Source: Caprimulgus europaeus
Taxonomy: Eukaryota; Chordata; Aves; Caprimulgiformes; Caprimulgidae
Length of the DNA: 64,000 nt
NCBI GenBank assembly: GCA_907165065.1
Contig: OU015539.1
Location: forward strand, 16,026,816 to 16,090,815
Direction: 5' to 3'
Positions 24,101 through 36,100 of the stretch are shown piece by piece (position 1 is the first letter of the stretch; the number at the start of each line of letters is the position of its first letter). Under the pieces are notes generated by a model. That model had not been told where the DNA came from, did no database searches, and saw nothing but the letters and a program-made list of their open reading frames with translations. The position numbers and the translations under genes are program-made.

Positions 24101-27100
24101 CTGAGGGCAAAGGTTGGCTGGGAAGGAGATGGTGGAAGAAGTCATGGCAACTTCTAGGATGTAATGGCAAGCTGAGGGTGGGCGATGGGGAGGAGTGACC
24201 CTGTTTTAGGTAGGATGCTCAAAAGCACTCACAGTTGGTGGGGCTGCTCTGGTGGGCATCTATACTGACACACTCACTGGTAGCTGTGGAGCAGAGTCCC
24301 AGCCTGGCTGGACGCTTCATTGAGTGAGCAAAGCCATCTTGTGGGGACAGCATGAAGCTGGGGTCTCCCACTTGTGTGACAGCTAAATTCAGCTTTGTGT
24401 CCCATGGTGGTGTGGGCAACAGCATCCTCAGTGCTCAGCCTTTTTTCTCTGACACCCTTTTTTGCCATTTCCCTGCAGGTGGAGGCGGAGGAGCACCAGG
24501 ACGTGGTGGTCTATGACCAGAGCACGCGGGACGTGACCGGCTTGGCTGCCGACAGCTTCCTCTCCATCCTGCTGGGCAAGCTGGACAGCTGCTTCCACAG
24601 TGTCTCCATCCTCACAGGTAAGAGCTTTGGGTTACTTCACTTGGTGCTCATGCCCTAAGTCGGGAGTTAAGTGTGTCCATCTGTCCCTGCTTCCCAGGAC
24701 ACTGGTGGCTGTGGTGGCAGGGGACAGCCCCACACGTGGGCTGAGGAGGTTTGACCCAGGCTGGCGTCACTGGGTCCTCCCCGTGCGTTCGTTCTTTGCG
24801 CTGTCCAGCTCCCCACTGTTGTACCCACTGGCCAGGGTGAATGAGAGAGGAAGGTTTGGAGGAGTCTCAGTGACATGGATCCACCATGGAACCTGCCCTT
24901 CGCTCCCCCATCCCTGCGCTGCTTCATTCCCAGGGAGCGCGCCAAGAGCTGGACCCAGTTTGGGTGCTCTGCACCCTCTCGTTGCCATGCAGGAGAGGGA
25001 AATCCATGGATGTGCTGGGAAGGGGAAGGAGAGCAGGGGCTCACCAGTGGGTGAGTAGGGTCTGCTGGAGATGATGCCCTCCAGGCACGAGTGGGCAGGT
25101 GGCAGGAGGCACATGCTGCCCTCATTGCAGCCCTTCTGCAGAGCAACATGGGACGCAGGCAGCCGATGAATGAAACGCTCCAACCCCGCGGAGAGGAGGA
25201 GAAAGAGGCAGCACACTGCTGAAGGGAGAGCTCCAGCTGCCTTGGATTCCCCATGGCTGGGGTGGCTGGGCTGGATGCCCACCCCCCCACCCCAGCTTTC
25301 TGCCCTCCACAGCCCCTCATCTTGCTGAGCTCAGCCAGGATGGTGCCCAAAGCATCCTGGGGATGGGGGATCCTGGGGATGGGGATCATCTCCGTTCCCC
25401 AAGCCCATCATTCTGCGGTGACTGGGCACTGCTTTGGTGCTGAGGCAGAGGGTACCGACCTCTGTGTCCCCAGAGCATCTCAGGGATGGAGGGAGCAGCT
25501 GTCCCCCCAAACCCAGCAGTGTGACAGACCCTGGGAAGGGGTAGTTGTGATGGGGAAGGTGGCACAAGCAAGTGGTGTTCAGAGAGCTTTGCCTGTGCCA
25601 GGCATGGGTATGAACTGCTGAATTGTGATGGGGAGAGAGAAATAGTGGGAATAAACCCCTAGGTTTGAGGGTTTCAAAAGCAAGCAGGGGCCACCCAAAA
25701 TCACATTAAAGTTAATTAATGTGGCCCGAGGTTGCAGGAGCTCTGCTGAGGCCAGTGCTGGAGGATGTGGCCATGAGCTTGTTATGGCAGCCCCCAGCCC
25801 ACCCCAGCAGCCATGCCTGCAGCTCCAAGGTCATAGCTGCAGCAGAAACAAGGGCACAGCTTGGCACATGGTGCAGGAGGAGAAGGCAGATTCGGTCACA
25901 TCTGGGAAGGAACCTGCTTAGTCACCGGGATGGTTCAGGAAATGGCCTTTGAGGTGTGACCCCGGCACCTCCTGACCCACTGCCACTTCCCAGGGCTGGG
26001 CGAGGGGCAGCGCTCTGCAAACCCCCTGCTCCCTGAGTCCTCCTGGAGCAGGGATGGGGCTGGCTGAGGTGGCCATGAGAGCCCCAGAGCCTTCTCCTTC
26101 TTGGGAAAGTAAAAGGAAGCTTGGGGGACCCTCGTAGTACCAGTGTACCCCAGCCACATGCACGGCATGGTCCATGCTGGGTGAGTGCTGACAGCATCAC
26201 CACCGCTGAGCCCCCCACGAGCAAACCTACACCCCACTTGAGCACAGGCATCCTCCATCTTCAGGGTGGCCACCTCCATCTCCTGGGCTGCAGGAGCCCA
26301 GAGCCTGAGCAGGGCTGTGACTGTGTTAGGCACCCAGTAAAGCTTAAACCTCCCCAGTTAAAAGCTCTGCAGGGCCACAGCCTGACTGGGAACAGGGGGC
26401 TGCCAGTGGGTGGGAAAAATGGGAATTGAAATGTGGAATACTGGGTCATGGTGATGGTGTTTTACGTGGAGATCATGACTGGAAGTGGCTATGGAGAGTG
26501 GCTGGGGGAGGTTGGGCACGCTTGGGGACACGCGCAGCGTCCTCCTGCTTGCAGTGTGGGCAGCAGCCACCTGCTTTGGTTTAGAGGCAGCTCTGAGGGG
26601 GGATGTGAAGGCTGGGATTGATTCTGACCCCTCACCCTGGTGGGGTTTAACCCCTCAGTCTGTCTGCTCTAGGCTCAGGTACTTCATCCTGCCCCAAACT
26701 ATCCTGTGGCCCAGAGGTGCCTGGGGTCCTCCCTGGAGGTGGCTTGTGACCCCAGCAGGGAGTCGGGCTGACAGGAGCTGCTAAAATCTCAGGGTCCTGC
26801 CCTGAAATCTCAACCTGTCCCTAAATGAATGCCAGCACCCCAGAAAACCCCATCATGAGGGTCCTCAAACCTGTGTGGCAGTCCTATGCAGCCCCAAAAC
26901 CCCCTGAGCCCCTCTGTGCTCTCCTCAGCCCCAGCAGATGTTTCTCCAGGAGTGACACACCTCCGTGCCTCAGTGTCCCCATCTCCTGTAAACGCTGTGC
27001 TCAGCCATTCTGTGCACACTCACCTCCAACCCATTGTCCTCCAGACCCTGGAAGCAGCTGCTGGAGGCTGATGGGCGAGGACAGGAGAGCTGGGGGTGAC

Positions 27101-30100
27101 AAGAGCATCAGTGGGGACCCCTCAAGGGTTAACAGCCCAGAAGCAGCGATTCCAATGGGGCTGGGAAGGAGGAATCTGAGTCAATTATTCCCAGTCTTGG
27201 AAATCATCGGCTTCTCTTCTTTTTTTTCCCTTTTTTTTTTAATTGTGTAAGTATAAATAGTGCTGCTTGCTGCCCTCCATCCGTGGGAGCAGAAAGCCTG
27301 TTGATTTATATGGTTTTCCTGACATCACATGAAGTGGTGGAAAACTGAATGGAGCCAACATTTTTCCTGCATTACGTAATTCCCCCTCCCTCCCTCCCGG
27401 CCCAGCTCTGCTATTCCTGCAGGAGCCTGACTGTTCTTTAACCTTTGTTTACTTCAGCACAAACCTTTGCTTTTTTGCTTTATTTTTTGGCTTTTTTTTT
27501 TTGCTTTTTTCTTTTTTTTTTTTGCTTTTCTTTTCCTTTTTTTCCCCCCCCCTTTGCTTTTTTTTTTTCCCCTCCCCCCTCTTCCCTCTTTTCATCTTCC
27601 CCTTTGCAAACTCCCGCTTGGTTTTTATTAACAGCCATTATCTGTTGATGAAGCAGCAGCAGCAGCAGCAGTCTGGCTCCATCACTCCCTGATGGCTTCT
27701 GCTTGCCAGCTCTTGGATTGAAGCCTGGCCAGAGCTGTAGCGTGGTGCTGAGCTGCTGGGTGCTGAGCTGCTGGGTGCTGAGCTGCTGGGTGCTGAGCTA
27801 CTGGGTGCTGAGCTTCACTATCTCCTCTCCATTTGTCTAACTGCAGCAGAGGGTGGGGAAATCATCCCTTTGCTCCCATTCAGTGGCTAAAAGTGACAGC
27901 CAAGCTTGGGATGACATCTGAGGGCTTGGGATGCTCGTCTGGATGATGCTCAGGCACCCAACCCATCCCTGCTCCTGGTCCTTGCTCCTCTCTCCTGCAC
28001 CCAGAGCCGTGTCCCAGCCAGTGATGAAGCCAGGGTGACAGCGTGGCCAGCAGTGGGGGGGTCCCCACAGCCCAGACCACCACTGGGCCCCAGACACTCT
28101 TGGTTTCATGCGTGGCGGGAGCTTTATCGTCGCGATATCGCGCCCCGACCTCAAACAGGCCCCTCTCGTTTGCTTCCCGATCTCGAGTCATGAGCTTTTC
28201 ATCTGGCTCGGGAGCGCCTGTGAGATCATCTTCAGCCCCGCTCCTCCTCCTCCTCCTCCTCCTCACCCTCCCCCTTTTTTTGTACCAATTCTTCAAGGAA
28301 TGTTTAAATTTTCCAGCCCTGTTCTTTCTAAATTTGGAAGCGTCTGTTTACTCCCAGGATTCGGAAAGAATGTACCAATATCATCACTGAGAAATCCCTC
28401 CCAGCCTTCTGCTCACCATCCTCCTCCTCCTCCTCCTCTTCAGCCACCACCAGCCAGCCTGGGGAAGGGCTGTCATGGTGTGACAGCGGCGATGGGGATC
28501 CAGAGCGAGCTGAGATTTGGGGGATTTTAGGGGGAAATCTCCCAAAGGCAGGTGACTTCAGAGCAGATAAAATGAGGTCGTGAAAAAGGAAAGGGGATTT
28601 CCATTGCAGGAGCTGACTTGAGGTGCCCAGGTGGGAGGGGGTTCCACACTGGCTGGAATTATTATAGAAACAAGGACCCAGGGACAGATAATTTTAATTA
28701 AAAAAAAAAGAAAAGAAAAGCACTTTTTTCTTCTTTTTTTTTCCTCCTTTTTTCCTCCTCCTTTTTTTTTCCTCCTTTTTTCCTCCTCCTTTTTTCTTCC
28801 TCCCTTTTTCCTCCTCCCTTTTTCCTCCTCCCTTTTTCCTCCTCCCTTTTTCCTCCTCCCTTTTTCCCTCTCCCTTTTCCCTCCTCCCTCTTCCCTCCTC
28901 CCTTTTTCCTCCTCCCTTTTTCCTCCTCCCTTTTTCCTCCTCCCTTTTTCCTCCTCCCTTTTTCCTCCTCCCTTTTTCCTCCTCCCTTTTTCCTCCTCCC
29001 TTTTTCCTCCTCCCTTTTTCCTCCTCCCTTTTTCCTCCTCCCTTTTTCCTCCTCCCTTTTTCCTCCTCCCTTTTTCCTCCTCCCTTTTTCCTCCTCCCTT
29101 TTTCCTCCTCCCTTTTTCCTCCTCCCTTTTTCCTCCTCCCTTTTTCCTCCTCCCTTTTTCCTCCTCCTTTTTTCCTCCTCCTTTTTTCCTCCTCCTTTTT
29201 TCCTCCTCCTTTTTTCCTCCCTTTTTCCCTCCCTTTTTCCCTCCCTTTTTTCCCTCCCTTTTTTCCCTCCCTTTTTTCCCTCCCTTTTTTCCCTCCCTTT
29301 TTTTCCTCCTCCTTTTTTCCTCCCTTTTTTTCCTCCCTTTTTTTCCTCCCTTTTTTTCTCCCTTTTTTTCCTCCCTTTTTTTCCTCCCTTTTTTTTCCTC
29401 CCTTTTTTTTCCTCCCTTTTTTTTCCTCCCTTTTTTTTCCTCCCTTTTTCCTCCTCCCTTTTTCCTCCTCCCTTTTTTTTCTCCCTTTTTTTTCCTGCAT
29501 AGGGACAGTCCTAAAAGGAAGTTAACATCAGGGCAGCTCCATGTGACCTTGCACACCCTTGGTTGACCATACCATGCTGCCTTTGCGTGGCTGGCTGGTG
29601 TGAAGCCACATGCCAGCGTCACATCGCCAGAAGGGCTGGTTTAGAGGAAAAGAGAAGGTGAAAGAAAAAAGCCACTCTAAGCAGGTGCCAAAGCCAGGGG
29701 GGCTTGTGTTTAGCCAGAGCCCTGGGAGATGGAGATGGCATGTGCATCCAAAAAGCAGCAAAAATACAAATGAATGTGTAAAACCCATCCTGGCTGATGC
29801 TGAAGCGAAAGGCTTAGCAGGATCCAGAACCAGGATCAAGGTGTTCTTACAAACCAAATGTAAGAAAAAACCTGTCTACACCCTAAGAAAGAAAATACCC
29901 CAAACAGCCACGCTTTGGTTGTCAGTCAGAAGCTCTCTGGTGGGAGTGGAGAAGCAGGACCCCATCGTGGCTGGTTCTTTGATGGTCACTTTCCTCATCA
30001 CCTGCTTTGGTCAGCATCATGATTTCATGGAATGGCTTTGGTGTGTGAGTGTCTCCTGGGTACACAGCACGTGCAAGATGCTGGTGGACTTTGTCCTCTG

Positions 30101-33100
30101 AATCCAGCAGAGCCTCTCCTTGGCCCATGGGCCTGAAGATGCACGTGGATGTCAAGTGTTAGGGCTATTTCAGGTACCCTCAGACTGCAAGGTCTAAGAG
30201 CACTTGTGGACTTATTGGTGTGAATCCATCAGATGTGCTTCCAAGTTTTTCTTGTGAAGTCTGATTATTGTTTCTGAACCATCCATAAACACCTCTGCCC
30301 ACCCATGACTGTCCTCATCCCATAATCATAGAATCCCAGACTGGTTTGGGTTGGAAGGGACCTTAAAGCTCATTCAGTCCCAACCCCCCTGCCAGCAGCA
30401 GGGACACCTTCCACTAGCCCAGGTTGCTCAAAGCCTCATCCAACCTGGCCAAGAACACTTCCAGGGAGGAGCAGCCACAGCTTCTCTGGGCAACTTAAAT
30501 GTAGTGTGATGAACCAAAAGAAGCAGATCCTGGGCTGGCAGGGGTGTGGGTATGAATAAGGAGGGTGCAGGAGAGGGATGAGATGGGAAAGAGAGCTCAG
30601 TCTCTTGCTTCTCCCAGATTTGGGAGGTTTGAAGAAGCAGCGTTGTGAATAATGTGAATGTGGATCCTGGTGGTTCATCTACAAAGTGCCCATGTGATGG
30701 TCAGGAGCAGAAGAAGGGTAAGAAGTGCCATGGAGGAGGTTACACCTGGCTTTTCTCAAGCTGTTGGTGGTGGGGCATGGGGGATTACCTGTGGTGATGC
30801 TTTTCTTTTGGCTGTCCAGAGGGATGGAGGTGGGGCACTACTGCCAGCCTATTGGACTTCAAATGGTAACACCAAGGTTTGTGAAGATGTAGGTAACTCT
30901 CCAAACCTGCCCCCCTGCCTCGACCAAAACACCCCTGTGTCTGTGGCACTGGAGGAGTTGCTTTCTTTCCCACAGCAAAGCCATCTGGAACCACTTTGAC
31001 CAGGGCAGGACTGAGTTTTCTTGCCCTCCAGCCCCCATCCAGTGGATGCTGGCATCCAACCCCAGCCACCCAGCCTGGCAGGGACTCCTCCCAGTGTCAG
31101 CAGCCTGAGGCACAGCAGTGGGGTGAGATACCCCCTTCCCACCCTCTACCATGCCCAGGAGATGCCTGGGAGGGTTTTGGCCCCGGTGGGACCAGCGGCT
31201 GCATCCCTGGGAGGGGTGAAGCCAGGTCGTGTGTGTGCGAGCCGATTGTATTCCAGACCTATGCTCTAACCCTCCCTGTTTAGCAACGCTGTCGTCACAC
31301 AACTTGTTTTCTCCATTCTATAATTACCCCGAGGAGCTTCCCCTCCCCCTCCAGCCACGTTTTGAACCATCAGACCCAGCAAAGGCGAGTGGAAGGGCCA
31401 AAGCCCCAGAGGGACGGAGGAGAAGGGGCTTATGGAAGAGCAACCTTCCCATTGCCAAGGCTTCTTGAAGCCACCGTGTCATTTTGTTTCTCATTTCTGG
31501 AAAGCTGATGGAAGGAAGGCAGCTTCACCCAGGAGGAGATCCTGATGGGCAGGAGCTCCTGCCCAGTTGTGGTTTCCTTCCTTTGGAGAAACTTGCCTCA
31601 CCTTGTCTGCCTCCCCCTTTCCCCGTGCCCGCGCCGCACGTTGCGAAAGGTCAAGTATTGTAAGGTCCTGGTGTTGGGTGGAGAGAGGAGCCACTGGCCA
31701 GCTGGGCTTGTGCCAGGCTGGAGGTCCATCACCATGGCTATGGAGGTGCTGCCAGGGGCTTTCTGCTCCCTGATCTCACAGGCAGGTTGCGTGTCTCCGA
31801 CCCACTGCAGCAGGTTATTTGCTGCTGAGCACTGCGGTGGAGAGAGAAGCAGGGCCAGTGAGGTTGGGCATCACTGACCAGGTGATGGACCTCTGGCTCC
31901 CAAACAGGGGCTGGAGGAAGCGTGGGTGACAGCCTGGCCAGGAGGAGCAGCAGGCAATACACAGGATGCGTCTCTGTGCTGTGGATGTTGCTTTTTGCCT
32001 CTCTTACTTGCCAGCACACCCCAGCACCAGCTCCCAACCCCTACCCTGGTCCTGGCAAAAGGTGAAGAAGATGGGGAGGAGGACACTGCCTGGGGAATGG
32101 TGGCCCCAGGTAGCATCTCCACGTGACTGGACTTCACACTGGTGGAGGAAGGGGCTTGCTCGCTTGGTTTTTCCTGAGAGTCAGAGGGACACTGCTAGAA
32201 CCTGTTAGAACGAGTCCAGAGGAGGCCACGAGGATGATGCCAGGGCTGGAGCAGCTCTGCTGTGAGGACAGGCTGAGAGAGTTGGGGCTGTTCAGCCTGG
32301 AGAAGAGAAGGCTCCAGGGAGACCTTCTAGTGGCCTCTCAGTACCTGAAGGGGCTCCAGGAAGGATGGGGAGGGACTTTGGCCAAGGGCAGGGAGTGACA
32401 GGACCAGGGGTGATGGCTTGAAACTGGCAGAGGGGAGATTGAGATGAGATGGGAGGAAGCAATTCTTTGGTGTGAGGGTGGTGAGACCCTGGCCCAGGTT
32501 GCTCAGAGAAGCTGTGGCTGCTCCTCCCTGGAAGTGTTCTCAGCCAGGTTGGATGAGGCTTTGAGCAACCTGGTCTAGTGGAAGGTGTCCCTGCTGCTGG
32601 CAGGGGGGGTGGAACTGAATGATCTAAAGATCCAGGTTGCTTCCAACCCAAACCAGTCTGTGATTCTATGAGTCTATGACATAGGACAGCAGTGAGCCTC
32701 CTGCATCAGGGACTGCTTGGTGGTGTCATGCCCAGCTCCCTCGCTACAGCCATGAGCTGAAAACTAGGTCCCAAAGCATCCTGAAGGAACCTGTTGGTAT
32801 CAAAATAGCTTGTGCTGAGGGTTGTCACAAGCCTGAGGGAATCACACAACTGGAGGACAGTGAGGGAAAGCAAATTGATGTTTGTGGACTGCTGGGTTGG
32901 GGACAGGTTGATCATCACATCCCTTCATTTTTACCCTCATTCCTGTGAGGGTGATGGAGCCCTGGGACGGGCTGCCCAGAGAGGCTGTGGAGTCTCCATC
33001 TCTGGAGATGTTCAAACCCATCTGGACACTTTCCTGTGCAAGCTGGTGTAGGGAACCTGCTTTGGCAGGGGGGTTGGACTGGATGATCTCCTGAGCTCCC

Positions 33101-36100
33101 TTCCAACCCCCACCAGTCTGTGGTTCACCACATGCTTCCTGCAGCATCCCCTTTGGCTGGCCAGACCTGGTGATGGTTTCCACCCCAGTGGAGCCCCACA
33201 CTCCGGCAATGGAGTGGGTCGTACCCGAATCACGTGCTGGTGTGGGTAGAGCTCCACTGGCACAGCAATGCTGGGAGATGGAGGCATCTCCATTGCTGGG
33301 ATCCAGTTGGCACTGGCCACCAGCATCACGCACCCTCCCTTGTAGGGATGGAGATGGCAAATGTGGGGGACCACATACCCCCCAGGGAGCTGCTGTGGGA
33401 GCCTCTTCCCAAGCGTGGCTCTTAGGGAAAGCTGCTCTTCTCTCTTCCAGCCTAGTTGGACCATGCTTTGAATTTTATCCAACCTCTGACCCACATCTGA
33501 TAATAATCAAACCATATTTGTTACAACAACAAGGCTCGTTAGGAGGCTGGCTCCGCTCGGGCTTGGGGGGCGGGGGGAGGGGAGAGCACTTAGTTAAAGC
33601 CAATGACCTCATCTCATGTGATGTCATTCAAAGGAAAAACACTGAAGTCACTCACATATGGCTCAGCCTGGGGTTTTTCAGCCCGTAAAGCTTCAGATTT
33701 TCAAAGGCACAATGCACGCCTCCCCCCTCGCTCCTCCGCTCGCTGTAATCCTCAATGATTTGCTGGAGGCCTGGGCTCAGAGCAATAAACGTGTGAGGAG
33801 CTGTGTGGGGATGTATTAAGGAGTCTCACGGGTGGGATGTGGGGGGGGGGACACAAGTCATTCTCTCCCCCAAGACAAGGAAGAAAATACATCAAGCCCC
33901 AGCCTGCTTCAAAAGATCACCCACTGCAGATGGATAGACACCAGTGGGACTGGGGATAGACACCAGTGGGACTGGGAAAGCCCGTTCCTATCCATCTCCT
34001 CTTGCTGGACCTTTGCACATGGGAAAGCTTTGGTGGAGGGTCCATCTCCTCCAGACCATGGTCCCTCTCTGCTGGGACCAGGCAGATGACTCCATCTGAC
34101 GCAGCCACGCGCAGGTGTGAGCAGCCCAGGGCCAGCTCCTTTCCCCACCAGCTGCTGGGGCCCATTCACCTCCAGCTGTTTGAAACCACTCCAGGATGAG
34201 CATCCCTCCTGGGTGATGCTCTCGGTGGAGAGAGACATCAAGAGGAAAGATGAGCTGGTGATTAGGGACTTGCTCTCTGGTCCCCAGCGCTGCCCTGCAG
34301 CCGAGAACCCCCGATTAGTTATTTAATCTTTTGTGCCTCAGTTTCCCCATTGGGAAATGGTGATTGTGGCATTGCCTTTACTGATGTTGGGGTTCAGAGT
34401 TGAACATCTCCCAAGGGGTGCATGTTGGTCGCCAGGGGATGCACGTTGGTCCTGGTGGGAGCAGCTGTGGAGAGAGGACAGGACAGGGTGCAGCCATGGG
34501 GTACGGGAGGCAGCAGGGATGGAGAGCAGTGCCACATCCCACCTTGGCACAGGGGTTTGGCTGATGCTGAGATGTGGCTATTCACTTCCTCCCTCCAAAC
34601 CCCTGTCCCCACATTAACTCCGGGGGGGCTAAATCCGGCGTGGTGCAGCGATCCATCTCCCTCTGCTGCTGGGTGTGTGTGTGGGGAGGGGGTGGATTTG
34701 GGCGGGCAGGAAAATCCCGGTTGTGCCTTTAAGCGGGGAGCGGAGCGTGTGCCGGGCCGGCGCTGCGGCGGGGCTGTGCGGAGGGAGGAATGCGGCCGCA
34801 TGCCTGACCCGTGAGCCATGGGCCCGGCAGCGCTGCAGCGCGGGGGCTGAGCTCACTCCGCACCCGCGCACCGAGCGAGCCGGAGCCCTCCAGGAGGAGG
34901 AGGAGGAAGGGGACATCTCCCTCCCCACCGCGACCCCACTCCGTATTTTTTTTTAAATGCTTTTGATTTTTCCAGCCTAAAGGCTGGAGCCGGGAGAGGC
35001 TGGCTGTGCTGTGCCGCGGGGAGGGGGGTTTTGGGGGGGTTTTTTTGAGTGTTTTGGTCACTCGCCAGCAGTTGTTCGGCCAAGGGCAGAGGTGGCCCCC
35101 GCCAGCCGCAGCCCGGTTGCCCGCATGCCCCTGGATGGAAGGATCGCTCCCTGCCAGGACCGGCTCTGGGCAGACATGCACGAGAGGCAGATGAAGCTGA
35201 AAATAAGGGTGCGGAGGATGAAGGAGAGCAGGGACATGAGAGGTTTGTCAGCCGGCCGGCTTCTGCCTTCCGCTGGGGACGGAGCGGGTGAGGGGGCGGC
35301 TCGGAGCCCGGCTTTGCCCGGGGCACGGAGATCGCCTTTGGCGAGCGGCCACCGGGGAGCGGAGCGCGATGGCCGGTGATACAAAGAGAGGAGGGGAGCT
35401 GGGGGCGAGCGGAGGGGAGATGGAGGCGAGCGCAGAGGAGATTGGGGCGAGCGGAGGGGAGATCGGGGCGAGCGGCAGCGGGTCCCGAGCGGTCGGGTTG
35501 CGGGGGCGGCCCTGGGGAAGGGGCTGCCCGCTCCAGGCAGGTGAGGGCTGCAGGCGGGGGCACCCGCAGTGGTCCCGGCAGCTTCCCCAGCTGGTGCGGG
35601 GTCCGGGGGAGGCTGCCTGACTTGGGGTGGGGGGGAACCGCTCCGGGTCCCATCAACCCACCTCCATCCAGGCAAGCTCTGCGGACAGAGCAGAGGAGGA
35701 GGAAGGAGGAAGGCTGAGGGAGGCAGAGCAGGCTCTGCCACCAGCATCTCCGCTCCGTCGGGCATTGGTGTGGAGGGGTCGCCGGAGCGAGGGATGCGGG
35801 GTCTGCGAGGGATGCGGGGAGCGAGCGATGCGGGGGACAAGGGATGCGGGGAGCAGAGTGATGCTGCCTGCAGCCTGGCAGCTGCCCGACACAGCCATTT
35901 CACTTGGTGAGCACAACCTGCCTGCCCATCCTCGGTGGAGGATTTCCTCCAGCAAGGGGGTTTGCAGTGTTTCCAACCCCCCAGTGCCGGGGTGAAGGGC
36001 ATGCGGAGGGAAGGGGCAGGAACTGGAGCAGTATAAAAATATGCCGAGCCTGAAATGACCTAGATTACCCAAGGGTTGAATCAAGAAACTTCTCTTCCAT

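Noticed and set aside
28558..29622. Minus-strand 354-codon Lys/Arg/Glu/Gly-rich open frame and + strand Phe/Pro/Ser frames
   Set aside because: Translation of the pyrimidine/purine array. All neighbouring frames are open as well, and the composition follows the repeat unit exactly.
2965..34801. Perfect 12-base palindromes TATCCGCGGATA (2965) and ATGCGGCCGCAT (34790)
   Set aside because: About 16 perfect 12-base palindromes are expected by chance in 64 kb, so these alone mean little. The one at 28131 is kept only because of its local CpG retention.
34853..36002. Long minus-strand Pro/Arg/Ser-rich open frames
   Set aside because: High-GC island artefacts with no family features. Only the short + strand candidate exon at 35125 is worth testing.
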